DNA of 64,000 nt. Source: Acanthaster planci. Taxonomy: Eukaryota; Echinodermata; Asteroidea; Valvatida; Acanthasteridae. The stretch spans positions 181,123-245,122 of the forward strand of contig NW_019091545.1 in assembly GCF_001949145.1 (NCBI RefSeq), in the 5' to 3' direction. Under the pieces are notes generated by a model, which searched no databases, was not told where the DNA came from, and worked only from the letters and a program-made list of their open reading frames with translations. Shown in pieces: positions 11,400-39,399 of this stretch; position 1 is the first letter of the stretch; every line of letters starts with the position of its first letter. The translations under genes were made by a program, and so were the position numbers.

Positions 11400-12816
11400 T
11401 GCCATCCCATTCCCCCATTTTGAAAATTTTGCCATTCAAGTCAAGCTTTGGGCTTCAAATTAGCACAGTTCATGGAAGAGTCTGTGATAACTCACCCAAG
11501 CCATCGTCCTTGATTCAGTTGCCAGTCTTCTCCTTGTTAACAGCATCAATCTCTTGGTGTTCAGAGCACAAGACAGCTCATCTCATTGCACCAACAGACG
11601 AGGGCTTGTGTGTTGTATCCTTCTCAGTGTGCCATGTTTTCTACTTTGGAACCGGAACTGAAGTTCCAGATCCAAGAGGGTCGGGGGAGTGCAGGTTTGA
11701 AAGGTAGTTGTGGTGAGATATTTGGCATCTTTAAAACATGCAAAATTTTAATTTATATGGTATTTCTTTCATATGCTACTGTAAACTGTACCCATTTCTT
11801 GCACTGTTCTCATGAACTACTATAGAATCGATAACAAACACAGAAGGCACTACATTTTTTGAAAGGCAGGTGATCATGACACCCCTTTATCAAAATAAAA
11901 TAACCCTGGGGCAATGTAAATTTTTTTTCCTCCATTTTTTAAGGAAGGCTTATCATGATGCCCACTTGGTTCATTCTATCCGCGATGGTTTTTGTTTCTT
12001 TCCGTCTTGTAAGGGGTACTTTTTAACCCGGATCATTCTGCCCGACCGGTCTTTGTTCCTTGTAATGGAGCACCTTTTCAAAGGAATTTTCTTCTTCTGT
12101 ACTGCCTTTGGACACAACTGTTGAATTAAGAAGCTTGTAGTTGAAAAAAGGTGAATCGTCGGTTTCTTTCTTTAAATCCCTTGTGAAAGTTTATACATTA
12201 AATCTGAAAACATATACAAGGTCTACTGAACAAGTAAGATAATCCAAAGAATCCCAAATCCTTCTCATATCAAGAGTTGATTTTGACAGTGTTGGTTTCT
12301 ACTTTCTTTAGAAATGTGAAGGACATCCACTCAGTCTTGGAGGGGACGGTGTATGACGAAGATAAACACAGCAGTCTGGATTTCCTGGTCAAAGTGGAGA
12401 TCCTGCTGCTGAGGGTGAGGTCTCTTCATCCAAGGGGTTACTCTGGCTGATAACAGCCCAGCCTCCGAATTGTATGCATGTGTACCCATGAAATGTTACA
12501 AGTGCCAAATCTTAGGCAAATTCAAATGATGGCATGTATAGGTCTGTCTGATTGCAAAATAATTTTGTCATGAGTCACAATTTTGAGATATATTTTTTTA
12601 ATGAAAAGTTGTTTAACGTCTTTTCTTCAGAAATAAAAGGAGGACGGAGTTTAGTCTCCTCTCCTTTCCAATTGGGTAACAGTCTGTTGTCTTCAGTATG
12701 AAATATTTATGTTGACAATTATGAAGTTGAATATAAGTAGATGACTTTTTCCTTCTCTGGTTTTGCAGGTTAAAAAGGGGAGGAAATTCTACACCTTGAA
12801 GGAGAAAAAGTTGTGA
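11400..12816 (+). CDS. Unidentified three-exon gene fragment, possibly broken
   Basis: Three exons join in consistent phase. Exon a (11400 to about 11705) follows a strong acceptor (ttttttcttttag) and ends GAA AG|GTAGTT, containing FYFGTGTEVPDPRGSGECRF. Exon b (12312-12414) encodes NVKDIHSVLEGTVYDED and SSLDFLVKVEILLLR and ends AGG|GTGAGG. Exon c (12769 on) encodes VKKGRKFYTLKEKKL and then meets TGA at 12814-12816. The frame stays open past that TGA to a donor at 12868 (RLAKGTILLQMDFVFNS). The stop may therefore be a nonsense change in an older, longer exon. The pattern of two beta strands with DFLVKVEIL loosely resembles NTR/TIMP-type domains, but that is a weak guess. The start and upstream exons are unknown. 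Confidence 0.4.
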
Positions 12817-12867
12817 AGACTAGCTAAGGGCACCATCTTGCTGCAAATGGACTTTGTCTTCAACAGC

Positions 12868-15551
12868 GTAAGCATGTCTAACCAACCAGATTTCCTTTCG
12901 TGTTTTATCGGATTTCAGGATGTGTGCACATCCAAGTTGTCACATGTGCAGATAAGATGTCATACTTTTAAGGATAGGATCTGCAGAGGCTCTCTTGGTA
13001 GCTTCATGATAAAAAAAAAGTTGGCAAGATTTCAGTCAACTGTTTGGCAAAGATTATTTACACTGAGAGTTTTGAGAAAAAAGCTATCATCATGTAAAAA
13101 TATGAGAATTGAAACTTAAAAGTAGTTTTGCAGGCATTAATATGACTAAGTTAGCTTTGGACAAGGTGTAACTTCTCTTTAAAGAAAAGTAGTTGAAGAC
13201 TGTATAATGAACCTTTGTTTGCTTTTGTACATTTATGCATCTTTGTCCCCTAATGAAATGCAAATTGGCCCAAAGTGGAACATGTACATGTTCTTGAAGT
13301 GTTATTTCCTTTTGTAAATAGTCTTCTTGCATCTGTTTGAACAGATTCCGAGTTTCCTCAGCTTTCAACTGCTTGACAGTTAGGTCAACTCTTTAATTAA
13401 TGCCTTATATGAAACATGTTCCTGAAAATGTCTTCAAATTGATCAAGTCTGTCACTGTCAACAGCTTTCAAAGGGCAAGGCCTCTTCATGTCATCTAGCA
13501 GCTTGAGAGCAATTACTTGGGATGTGTGGTGGTTGCAGTACAGTCTTTCAGGAAACTGGTTATGGCTGTCAACCTTGTGTTTCAATTGTAATATTTTTAT
13601 TCCTGTCTTTGAAATGACTGAAGATGGAAACCCTATATTACCATTGTTCTTTGCTGCCCCATTGTACATGTATTTTTCTGTACATGGGTTGAATATGGTA
13701 TGAAAACTAATACTTCTAACAGTAATCTTGCCAAATAAATCAGTACACCCTAATAAATTAAATTAGGGTCTGTTTGACACAGAGTTTAGAGCTGAAATCC
13801 TAGGTATGTTCTGGTTGTGAACTGTTCAGTTGGGTGTTGATATTCCCCCTACACTTTAAGGAAACTCCACCCATCCTTTCACAAGTACAGAGTGGTTTCT
13901 ATGGTGATAAGTACAGGAAGACTGCCTCAATTTTTTTTTTTGGGGGGGGGCATATGCCCTCTTGAATTAGATTAGACAAACCTGCCCACAATGCCAATTT
14001 CATTTATACAGTGATAACTTGGGTCCTGATTTCCATCATGTATGTTGGAAACGTTTGATGTAATTCATGATTACAAATTTAGCAGTGATGCACACCTGTA
14101 GTGTAGCTCTGAATGAAATAGCGTTTGCTTTGTCAATAAGTACAGGCATTTGTGTGTTTAGTAGTATCTTTATATGTTAACGGACATCACTGATTTTTTC
14201 CTTGTTGGAGTGGTGTATTAGCCATCAGAGTGACAGGTTTAATTTTGGTGGGGAAATACTGAGGCATTGCTTAGAAAACACCAGTCTCATTGGACCCTGT
14301 ACACAAGGTGTTGAGTGACGACTAGACATGGAAATCTTTTGCAAGTCATCTTAGTACTGAAACAAACCTACATGTGATTTTGGAGGAAGTGTGTCTGGCT
14401 ACTCATTGGATATCTTGAGTAACCCACTACACTTGAGCTCTTCATCAAATAAGATTTAATCCACTTGTTGCCTGCCTCAATACAAAATAAGCAAAGTGCA
14501 CTGTGATTCCCAGTAATCTTTGAACTACATGTATCAAGTCCTGATTTATGTGTGGATATGTATACAATTCCCTATGGCAGCAATTTGAAGTAATTGTCAG
14601 TAGCACTGATGCTTGTTTTTAGTTTTGGAGTGAGTGTGCCAATTGTGCCTAACTTTTCAATAACTAATAAAAATTTCAGTCAAATCAGGAATTGTTTCTT
14701 TTGGAAATTTTGCATATTTTTAAGACATGTTAGAGGTGAAATTTTTTTTCACTGTTAATAATAATACAGAACACATATAATGTGCCGGTATCTGCCAAAA
14801 ACTGACGCTCATGGCGAAATGTGATCATTTACTCAGGACAGGACAAAGGCTGGCCTTTCGAGATTGCCTCTACTGTGAACTCAATGAGTACAGAAATGAA
14901 CAGGGCCGAATTTCAAGGCGCTGCTAAGCACACAATTTCGCACAGAGACTTCATTTCATGAAGACTGTAAGCAGTAAGCGCGGCTAAAAAACATGCTTAC
15001 CCTGGATGAAAAATTTCCTTCACATACATGTAGTGACAAAACAATGGAAATCTGTGTGTGTGTAGCTGTAAGCTTGACCACCAAAACATCACGATATAGT
15101 GCTTATGGTTATGTTTCTGCTATATAAGCAGGACTTTTCTGCTAATTGTTCAGCAGGCCTCTGAAATTGGTCCCAAGTCCTAGCCAGCTGCCAGCATGAC
15201 CAAGAGTCTAAAATAAAGAATATTGCTACACTTCTCTGCAGTTTCCAGCTGATGTTTCCTTTTTATTTAATTTCAATATTACAACTTGGTTTTTATCCAC
15301 TGGTCTATGACAAACTGGAGTGTATGACCTTGGTGGAAAAGAAAGTTACTGCGACTTGGTTGTAAAAATTTAAGGACTCCAAAACGTTTTACTGTGCATT
15401 TACAAGGAAAGTATCGCTTCAGTCCTCATCCTTGCTGAATTCTTCACAGTGAAAAATACTGCAGACAGCTGTGGCCCTTGACGTTATTTTGCTTGCCAGA
15501 ACAAGCTGGAAAATGTGTTTTTCCTGTTTTATAAACTCTGACGGTGATCAT
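12868..15551. other. Probable 3' UTR of the 11400-12816 gene, duplicate of 1-2400
   Basis: About 13090-14900 parallels 300-2350 block by block, including an AATAAA near 14667. The shared order suggests tandem duplication of a gene end. At about 14900-15010 a segment with GCTGCTAAGCAC and a closing CTTACCCTGG may be a small mobile element, but its ends are not clear. No coding exon was found up to the RPL36 stop codon. Confidence 0.4.
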
Positions 15552-15556
15552 TTATT
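15551..15556 (-). terminator. RPL36 polyadenylation signal overlapping the stop codon
   Basis: On the minus strand the end of the gene reads ACAAAATAAATG, so AATAAA overlaps the TAA stop. This implies a 3' UTR of only about 15-30 nt, which fits the short UTRs of ribosomal protein mRNAs. The signal is seen directly; its use is inferred. Confidence 0.6.
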
Positions 15557-16407
15557 TTGTTGGAGCCTGTGCTTGGCTTGTGCCGGCCTGAGCTTTCCTC
15601 TGTGCAGCTAAGACAGCGATCATTTCTTCCCTCTTTCTCCTTCCCCGACGGAGCGTTCCGAGCTAGAAAACGAGAAGACAAGACCACTACGATGTGTACT
15701 ACTCTGAAAAAACCTTTGATGCAGAGTAGAGGACTTTAGTTTTGACTTCCAAATGTTGCTAACGAAATGAAATGGACCTTACACTTCATAGTCACAGGTC
15801 AAGCCCATCTTTGAAACTACTTGGCCACACACTTCATTACCCTTGAAAGTCAAAATGGTTACATCTTTCCAGACTGCAAATTTTGAAGAATTCAGAGAGC
15901 TTGCTAGCACTAGTGCTAACACCATCAAAAAACAAAACACAAAACCACGCAATTTTGCTGTACTTACTCTTTTCTTGCAGAACTTGAGGGCTCTTTTGTC
16001 TTTGCTGACTTTGAGCAACTCCATACACCGCTTCTCATAGGGAGCAAAGCCACAGACCTCACGCACTAGATCACGTACAAACTTGACGTGCTTGCGAGGC
16101 TAGTAAAGGGAAAAAGAACTTCTTTCATGACAATACATTCTTCTCGTTTCATAAGAACACTATGGGGATAGAACTGAAGGTTTTGTGCGGCCGCGAAATG
16201 GTATGGTTTGAGAACAGTACAGCAGTGGAAGGAGTCTCTGCTATGAACTTCAGTTGTGAATAACAATCAACCATCTTGCCAATCAACAGATAAGAATGAC
16301 ACAGTTTTTGTCTCATGACTCACCCCCTTCTTTTTTGGTTTGGCTACATTTTTGGTCGTCTTGAAGCCCTTGTTGAGGCCAACACACATATCATGCCGGA
16401 TTGCCAT
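15552..16407 (-). CDS. RPL36: 60S ribosomal protein eL36
   Basis: Complete coding sequence in three coding exons on the minus strand. Exon 2: 16407-16324, 28 codons, begins [20 protein letters not shown]. Exon 3: 16099-15968, 44 codons, contains [12 protein letters not shown] and [15 protein letters not shown], the family signature. Exon 4: 15662-15552, ending in TAA, contains [17 protein letters not shown]. All joins are phase 0 with GT-AG borders. The total of 108 residues is close to the 105 of human RPL36, with the same order of basic and conserved blocks. eL36 is a structural protein of the large ribosomal subunit. An acceptor two bases before the ATG (AG at 16411-16410) shows that a non-coding first exon lies upstream, probably near 17540. 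The gene is divergently paired with BLM. Confidence 0.95.
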
Positions 16408-17529
16408 GTCTAACACAAAATAAAATCAAATCCACTGAGGAATCAATTTTCTATGGTTAAGTTGTACACAATTTTTGAAGAATTTTTTAGTTTACATGGA
16501 GTCGTAACGCTATGGGTGTTTTAATCAAACTTGAAAGTTGAAATTCTAAGAGGTATTTCTAAGATCTTGAAACCTGTCACAGCTACACAGCACAGCGCGT
16601 GTCACATGTTCCGATGGCAGTCACACAATGGAAACAAGTACATGTAAAGTTTCTATCCCTGCCACTGAAAATGCTAAAACCAAGATGGTGCAGAACATGT
16701 TTTGCCACTGGTGAGCCCGATGCAGGCAAAATCTGATTAACACGAAAAGCATGAATCGAACGATCGTCGTGGGGTTGGAACAAGAGATTGGCAAGTAAAA
16801 ATCTCATTTTTTCCCAAAAATACTCCGTCTCATGCTCTGAAACTATTGTTATCCCCTTTTAGCAGGTACAGATCAATCAGATATGCTGACAGGAAAATTG
16901 GGTTTAATAGTTTTCTTACTTAGGCATTAGGGATGTAGCCTAAACCATTTCACCACAAAAATTCAATTCCAAAACCCCATACTAGCGTTACGACGCCATG
17001 CAAACCTTGTTTCCTCAAAGTCACACGGAGTATCACGGTGTTAGTAACTTCTAGTTCCCGAAGTAGATGGAATCCAGACTAAGAGCCTCGGCCTATTCAT
17101 ATCAAAATGCTTCAGTCTCTAAGTCAAACATGTCAAATCACTGCAAAAAGATAACTGGAAAATATGGTTGAAAATTTATGAGCCTCCTTAAATAAGGGAC
17201 CTGGCAACTATACGGTCACGAACGTTGGACCTAGTATTTTTCAGACCAGTCTCATATATACAAGAAATATCAGAGTCAGATATCAATCTAATTAGAGTTC
17301 AGCAAATGGTTTCGCTTGTTTACGTGTACTCATCCACCATGTCCACCCAGGGAAAATGTCCGCATAGAACTGGTTTATCACCCAAACAGCATGTTATATA
17401 GAGTAAGAAATGTAACGATATGGTGAAGAAGATTTTCAACTTTCAATGTATTTATTTCTAAAAACAAAATGCCCATGGATTAAGCCGATACCGAAGGATT
17501 ATGAAGACGGGTTTCTAACCATACCGAAC
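16408..17529 (-). other. RPL36 intron 1
   Basis: The interval between the presumed non-coding first exon and the ATG exon of RPL36. Ribosomal protein introns often carry snoRNAs, but no convincing C/D (RTGATGA with CTGA) or H/ACA layout could be defined by eye on the minus strand. Confidence 0.5.
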
Positions 17530-17649
17530 TTGTGAAGGCAACCCACGAAAAGACTTCAGTATAGTATCGGAAGTACAAGTATGACAATGCATTGTGGGAA
17601 ATAAATATGACCTTTGACCTGAAACTCGAGCGCCGAAATTTTCTTCATC

Positions 17650-17654
<5 letters not shown>
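17530..17654. promoter_or_regulatory. Bidirectional promoter RPL36/BLM
   Basis: The first exon of BLM (plus) and the presumed start of RPL36 (minus) are about 100 bp apart. On the minus strand a pyrimidine tract TCTTTTCG near 17554, behind ACTATACTGAAG, looks like a TOP-type initiator. Between the starts lies TTTCCCACAATGCATTG (minus strand, 17585-17601), which resembles the ZNF143/SBS promoter motif. TGACCTTTGACCT at 17608-17620 is a perfect DR1 nuclear-receptor type repeat. The sites are read from the sequence; binding and start points are inferred. Confidence 0.5.
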
Positions 17655-33280
<15,626 letters not shown>

Positions 33281-34900
33281 TATGAGTAGTCACGAGAGGT
33301 ATATAGAAGCTGCCTAGAAACAATAAGCCAAACAGTGCCTGGTCTGGTACAAGGTTATGATTATGAATATTCATGAGAGATAGCCACTTCTTTTCAACCG
33401 TCAGGCAGGTCAGCGCTTCCCAGCAACCACCACAGCTTCCACAGCTTCAAGTTTAGGAATACATGTATTCATGGACTCCCTGAAAAAAGTTGGGTGATTG
33501 ATTCAGCCCCATAAGAGGCATACATGTTGATGACTTAACACCAGACAATCTCAAGACCTTCAGCAATTTTCCTTGACAACTCTCACACTCTGGAATAGTC
33601 TCTACAAGCATTTTTTTTAAATCTCAATCTGTGGCATTATTTGATTAAGGTGTCCTAGCAAAAATCTTTCAGACCAGGAAGATTATCTGCCATGTAAGCC
33701 TGACTTGATTTTTTATTCTTGATCTCACGATTTCAGATACAGCTATGCTTTGTGTGATATCCCAAGTGCAGAAATTTTATCACAGGAATATGACGTGAAA
33801 ACAGCTTAGTGTTAAAAGAACTTGCCTTATTTTTCACGCATACATACCACAACAGTGTATTTTTGACTAACAAGTTATTAAAATAAAAAAGTTATTAAAG
33901 ATAACGTCAACATCATATATTTAGCCGGTTGCACGAAAACAAACTATGATCCAGTTTATCTCATAATTACATTATCCTATGTAATGCAAAACAGTTCAAA
34001 GTTATAAGAAAATCCTTGCTACTTCCCATTTTTAAAGTTTTGTGGACAATTTCTTTTAAGAATAAGTATGAGGTTACCCAACTACAGCATGCCATTGATG
34101 TGATGAAAAATGTTTTCACTACCAAAATGTCAAAGTCTGCAAAGATATGAGACTGAAAATATCAAACATAATGTACTAGCTGCAGATGATTCTGTTATGT
34201 AAGCAAAAAGTAAAACAGAATTAACAGATGAACCAAAAATCGGCAAAAATACTATTCAAATGCAGAGATTTTAGTTAACATTTATTTATAAACTGTTAAA
34301 TCTTATCAACAAGTAAACTACTTGAGAGTGAAAATTGGGATTTTTAATGCAAAATGTCTTCATAACATTGCTCCAATCTTTGCAGTAACTGTTCTTAAGT
34401 TAACTTTTTCTTTGGTAAGCTTTGTGAATTCAATTCTAGGGTTTTATTTGTGTATTTCTTCAAGGTTCCCAACCGTCCTAGGTATCAGGAAAAACCTGGA
34501 AAAATCAGGGAAAAGTCACATCAAGGAAAGGACATTGCAAGTGGTCAAAACGATCATGTGGAGGAATAAGCCTAGGCTCATTTTGTGCAAAATACAATTT
34601 TTTAAGTTTTCAAGAGGTTGGCAGGTCTGAGAAAGTGGTCAGTCTGAAGTAATGTCAAACTGAAACTAGACCAAAGGATTACCTTGGAATCTTGCAGTGT
34701 CATCGGGGATACATCAGGGAATTTTGCTCTCATGAAATGCTGGGAATCCTGCCCTTGATCATAACCTGAACATAACTGAACAAAGTAAGAATGTACATGT
34801 GTTATTTGATGGGTGTCATTTAAAGTCCTATATCATCTGGGTATTTGTTTTACATGTATTTACTATTGAAATAAAAGATTTTATACAGATTTTGTTGATT
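33281..34900 (+). other. BLM 3' UTR region with candidate poly(A) signals
   Basis: AT-rich sequence after the BLM stop. AATAAA occurs at about 33882-33887 and again at 34870-34875; either could end the transcript. No other gene is seen. Confidence 0.45.
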
Positions 34901-35825
34901 TGTTTGATGTGCTTCTTGTTTGCCCCTGTTGACATCCATTGAATGAGTGCAGTCGATCCTTATTAATAAGAGATCCTTTGGACTTGGCAAAATAACCTTG
35001 TATTGTTATATAAAAACAGGAACTTCATATTATCAGGAGTGAAAGCAATGAAAAACAACAGCTTGGGACCAAAAGATATCCTAAGCAGAATCTTGTTGTA
35101 TTGACAAGTATTGTACAAGAAATCCGGCTGTTTTTGTGTGTCCAAAGCCCCAAGCACTCAACTTATTGAGTTAACATTAATTTACACCTGCATTTCAGGG
35201 CAATAGTGTGGGCGGGGTACAAGACTGCGTGCACAGTTAACATTTATTTATACTCCCATTCCAAAAAATAACCTTTTCCCCTATCAATATCATGACAATT
35301 TCATATTAAGCACAATCTTGAACCTTATGCAGATTTATTTACTCTCTCCTAAGTTGATTATCCTGTGAATGGATATTATTCGAAGGCAAATCAACTCAGG
35401 ATGGCCCAATAAATAGCAATTTTGTCAAGATTTTGGTTAACATACATGACATAGGCCCTGTAGGCTTTTTTCATGTGTATACAGACAAGCCCTATATCAG
35501 TATATGCAGGGGAATTAATTACCTTCTGCACTGTTCTGCTTCTAAATCCATAATAATGTCTCACGCCGGAAAGAATGTTGCATCATGACTCCACTGTTCT
35601 CATCACACATGTACATGTAATGATGTACATGTATATCATGTCAATAAAAGTCAGTCATTACAGAAATGCTGGAAAGAAGAATTCTGGTCTGAGAAACATT
35701 TACCGATGTTGTTGGGAAATACTTCCAAAATTCTCTTCACTCCCCATAGACTTTGTACACAACTGCTGAAGTGGAGTCAGGATGCAACATCTTTTCCCTC
35801 ACGCCATTTAAAGTCAGCCCCTTAC

Positions 35826-35859
35826 CTCGGAAGCGAAGAGATTTCTTGCAGGCGATCAT
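35826..35859 (-). CDS. Possible first coding exon of an unidentified minus-strand gene
   Basis: On the minus strand ATG at 35859-35857 opens MIACKKSLRFR, followed directly by the donor G|GTAAGG at 35825. The upstream sequence (35860-35950) is less AT-rich, as near a promoter. No second exon was recognised, so this is only a candidate. Confidence 0.25.
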
Positions 35860-35970
35860 GTCTCGACATTTGTCCTCTCACTGAACCACCAGCACCGGTA
35901 CACCTTGCACGAACTCCAAAGTTAACTGCAATGGTTCCCGCACTCTCAAGTTAAAATATAACACACATAT

Positions 35971-36351
35971 CGGCTACCAGTTTTTTGGACCGTGAACAAA
36001 ATCCCTTTTGGACCGCCGATATGACTATATCTGTACACGGCCAACTATGCACACAAGTATAGGGCACAGCAGACTACAGAAATAGTCAGTTGACCGTTTC
36101 CCACACGCGACTACGCACGGTATGGTTGTGCACAATATCGCGTCAATGGGAAACACTGATATGGCTGTTTCTGTATCATAGCGCGCGCCATAGGATCGTA
36201 CACAATGCGCATGTTCGGTGGAAACACCGAAATGGCTAATTTTGTAGCTCGCTGTAGTCGTATACACGTGTGCACGATAGACCGTATACAGAAATGGCCA
36301 TATCGGCGGTCCAAATGGGATTTTCTTTACGGTCCAAAAAGCTGGTTGCCC
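35971..36351. mobile_element. MITE with about 50-bp terminal inverted repeats
   Basis: The left end (GGCTACCAG, then TTTTTTGGACCGTGAACAAA and ATCCC) and the right end in reverse complement (GGCAACCAG, then CTTTTTGGACCGTAAAGAAA and ATCCC) match over about 50-60 bp, continuing into GGACCGCCGATATG. The interior has smaller diverged inverted pieces (GGAAACACYGA/ATGGCT words) and no coding capacity. The exact ends and target duplication were not resolved. Confidence 0.7.
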
Positions 36352-38590
36352 GTTTTTGTGTGACATTTGGCTTGCGCTGGCGGGAACCAGTACTACGTGG
36401 TACGCTTGAACAGCGTCAGGTTTAAAGACGTGCAAAAATGTCATTGCTTGTGGGAAATGTACATCGAAAATTATAATACGAGCAAATGAGTGTAATTGAA
36501 GTTTCTAAGCTGTTTTTTGAATGGAAAATAGCCAAAAATAAGTTGTCTAGGCGCGGTGGCGGGGGATAAAAAATAAATTAATTCTGTTGAAAAGCAAAAC
36601 GGAAAATGGCGCAAAGGGAAAGGAGAGCAAAATCATGAATTTGCAATTGGTTTTGATAACCTGTGAAATTTGTTACGAAACGAAAACCAGCCGCTACAGT
36701 AGCTCCACCTACATTTTTTGGGGGGAGGGGTCAGCACGACATAAATAATGTGGTTAAAAGCAGAAATGAATTAGAAAAATTTCTTCCAGTGCAAAGTACG
36801 ATTTGTGTTTTTCTCATGGGAAAAATGATTCAAAACTACCAGAGCATTCCATACAAAAACATATCTCTACTTAATTTCGTAGACCCTGAAACGGGCAGTC
36901 GGTCCCGATATTTGATCCATCCCTATGCCTAGAAAAACCCTCAGACGAACCAATGTATAAAAATAAAGGGCGCCACCTACGGCAGATAAGAGAAAGTTCG
37001 ACCGTGGAATCAGGCAGTCCTGAAAAGCCAACTTTTTAATTAAGGCGAACTTTGAAATTTTAAAAACACAGGTAGATCGGATATTCAATTTCCTCTACAA
37101 AAAGTATCATTTTGTTGTCTAAAATGCTTTTAAAGGCGAGGTTTTCAAGTTTTTCTGCTTCAGTTCTCCCCATTGTTGTTCACTCAAGCGTAACGAAAGA
37201 TAGCGGCGTCTAATCCTCGGTAAGCCTCGAATCATTTTATTGTTCAGGGGAGACGGAACAAAAGAATCTAACAAAAGAATTAGTCTCTTTTTCAGCCGAA
37301 GTACCATTCAGTTCACGTGTGTGCAATGAGGGACGTGTGTCAAACGCCTTGAATCCGCCTCTATATTGTTCAATCATTTTATACCCGCGCCTCTCTGTTT
37401 TATACCGCCCTCACTCCGGTCTTCTGGTTGGTTGCCACCGTCTGCCACATGGTCTCTTTGGATCAAATCCGTTCTTCGTCTGCAGATTTTTTTGCCTTAA
37501 ATTACCATACCGTCTGAAATTGTATTAATTTCTATCTCGCCATGTCAGTCATTGCTGCTAACATCTCTGAAGTTTTGCATGTATAGTTTGACCAATGCGT
37601 TCAATTTGCAAACGAAAATGGTTGAAAATACCTCGGTACAATAATTAAGTCATTCCGCAGACGGCAAACACCTGTCTTTAGAACCAAGAGTTTTATCTGA
37701 TACTTGGAGAAGAAAGTTTATTACTATTTTCCTAAATAATTGCTAGGACAGTCATCTTTGTCTCTTTAGAAAAACACGATGTACTTCCCTAAAGGAGAAA
37801 AACCCCAAAATGGACAGAGACAAAACAAACTTCCAATGACAGACTGGATCTGGAGAGACACTCATATTGGTCCACTGTTCCTCTTTTATTTCTAGAATCT
37901 CAATAACACAGACGAAATATGAAGACAAGACTCCATTAAATTGATACCAAAGGTTAAAGGGAAATTTAAAGGAAAATTTAACCAGCCAAAATAAACACAC
38001 GTATACTTGGCTTTAGTTTTTTACAACAAAATTATTAACCTTAACAGTTCTTAATTTTGAAATATTTTACTTTTCCACACACTTTGGGAGTTCGGGTCTA
38101 AATGCTCTTTAACAAAATCGCAGGCAGAACACATTCTTTGTCTCCATCTCAGTTTTGGGAAAAATGTTTTTAACCTAACATTTGGCCTTGGTTGTGTGCA
38201 AACTATATAAAGATTGAATAAAAAAGTCAATAAAAGAATTTTTACAAAATTGAAATTGTTTCTCAATCTTTGATTGATGACTTATTTCCAATAACTGGCC
38301 TTCACTACAATACTACATGAAGACACAATTGGTTTCGGAATGCCCCGTTCTTTCTGTACAGAGTACTCACTGTTAGACATGGTGTGATTCCAAGCAATAT
38401 TTCTAACTCACTCTATTCTAAAGTTTCCTCGCATAATTCTTGATTCTAGTTGTTTTCCAGTTTGCTGTGCTGTGATCAGAGAAAGAGTCATTCCCCCAAA
38501 ATTTTTCATCCCTGTTCAATTCCAGTGTGAGTGTGACAATGGCATCATCCCAAGTCAACTTTTCTTTGTCTATATATTTGGATTGAGTAC
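36352..38590. other. Spacer, no gene recognised
   Basis: Mixed sequence with a somewhat GC-richer patch at about 37120-37520 that might be a promoter (CACGTG near 37314 and an inverted CCAAT in GGTTGGTTGCC near 37426). No exon could be assigned. Confidence 0.35.
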
Positions 38591-38595
38591 ATGTA

Positions 38596-38842
38596 CATAT
38601 GACCCACCATCCCCAAACCAGGCTGAAGTAGGCAACTTCATAACCCTAAAATAGTGGAACTTCCACTGTTCAGATTTTCATGGGAGTTTCACAGCAGTCA
38701 CTACCGTAAGAAGCTTACCGCAGACAGAATTTTGATTTAACAAGGATCACTCTAAAGTGAAAAAAAAAGCTGAAGAAGAAGAATTGTCCAACATCACAAA
38801 TACCAACTTCTGCCTGGTTTGGGGATGGTGGGTCACATATGA
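38596..38842. mobile_element. Foldback/MITE-like element
   Basis: CATATGACCCACCATCCCCA at 38596 onward, continuing AACCAGGCTGAAG, is repeated in inverted form at about 38803-38842 (TGCCTGGTTTGGGGATGGTG, then GGTCACATATG). Arms of about 38 bp enclose roughly 170 bp of non-coding sequence. Confidence 0.55.
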
Positions 38843-39399
38843 CTAAAAGAGCAATAACGTATAATGCAAGAAAAAAAAACAACTGGAAAATAAAACCTGT
38901 CCATCTCCTTAAGCACTGCATTAAAATAATCAAAAGTGTAAAAAAACTCTGGTACCCAGTCTCCATTCTTCATCATTCTGTCCAAGGCCATGCCACCACT
39001 GCCCACCAGACACACTCAACTGTCAATCCCAACCTTAATAAATGTCAAAGAGAAAGTGCCCTTTCAAACTCGAAATGAGACATCAAAATAAACTGGTAAA
39101 GTACTCATGAAATTTTAGAAAACTCTCTCAGATGAGTAAGGTTAGCCTGATTCATTTTTGTGAATTTCTGCACTCAAGGTCTGATCCTTGACTCCTCATC
39201 AGCACATCTTAAGTTCTTGAAGTTACTCCTTCCTTTGGGGAGAGGGCTCAGCCAGGGACATCTTGGATGTGGACCAACCAGCCACAACCACTATTCCAGA
39301 AAAGAAACAAACAAAACAGATGAGTCAATTTGAAGCAACCAGAAAATGCAAACTGCACTATTTGGCTAAACCTTTATCCGAACTCTCTGAATTTCACTG

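Noticed and set aside
15968-17529. snoRNA in RPL36 introns
   Set aside because: No C/D or H/ACA arrangement could be supported by eye.
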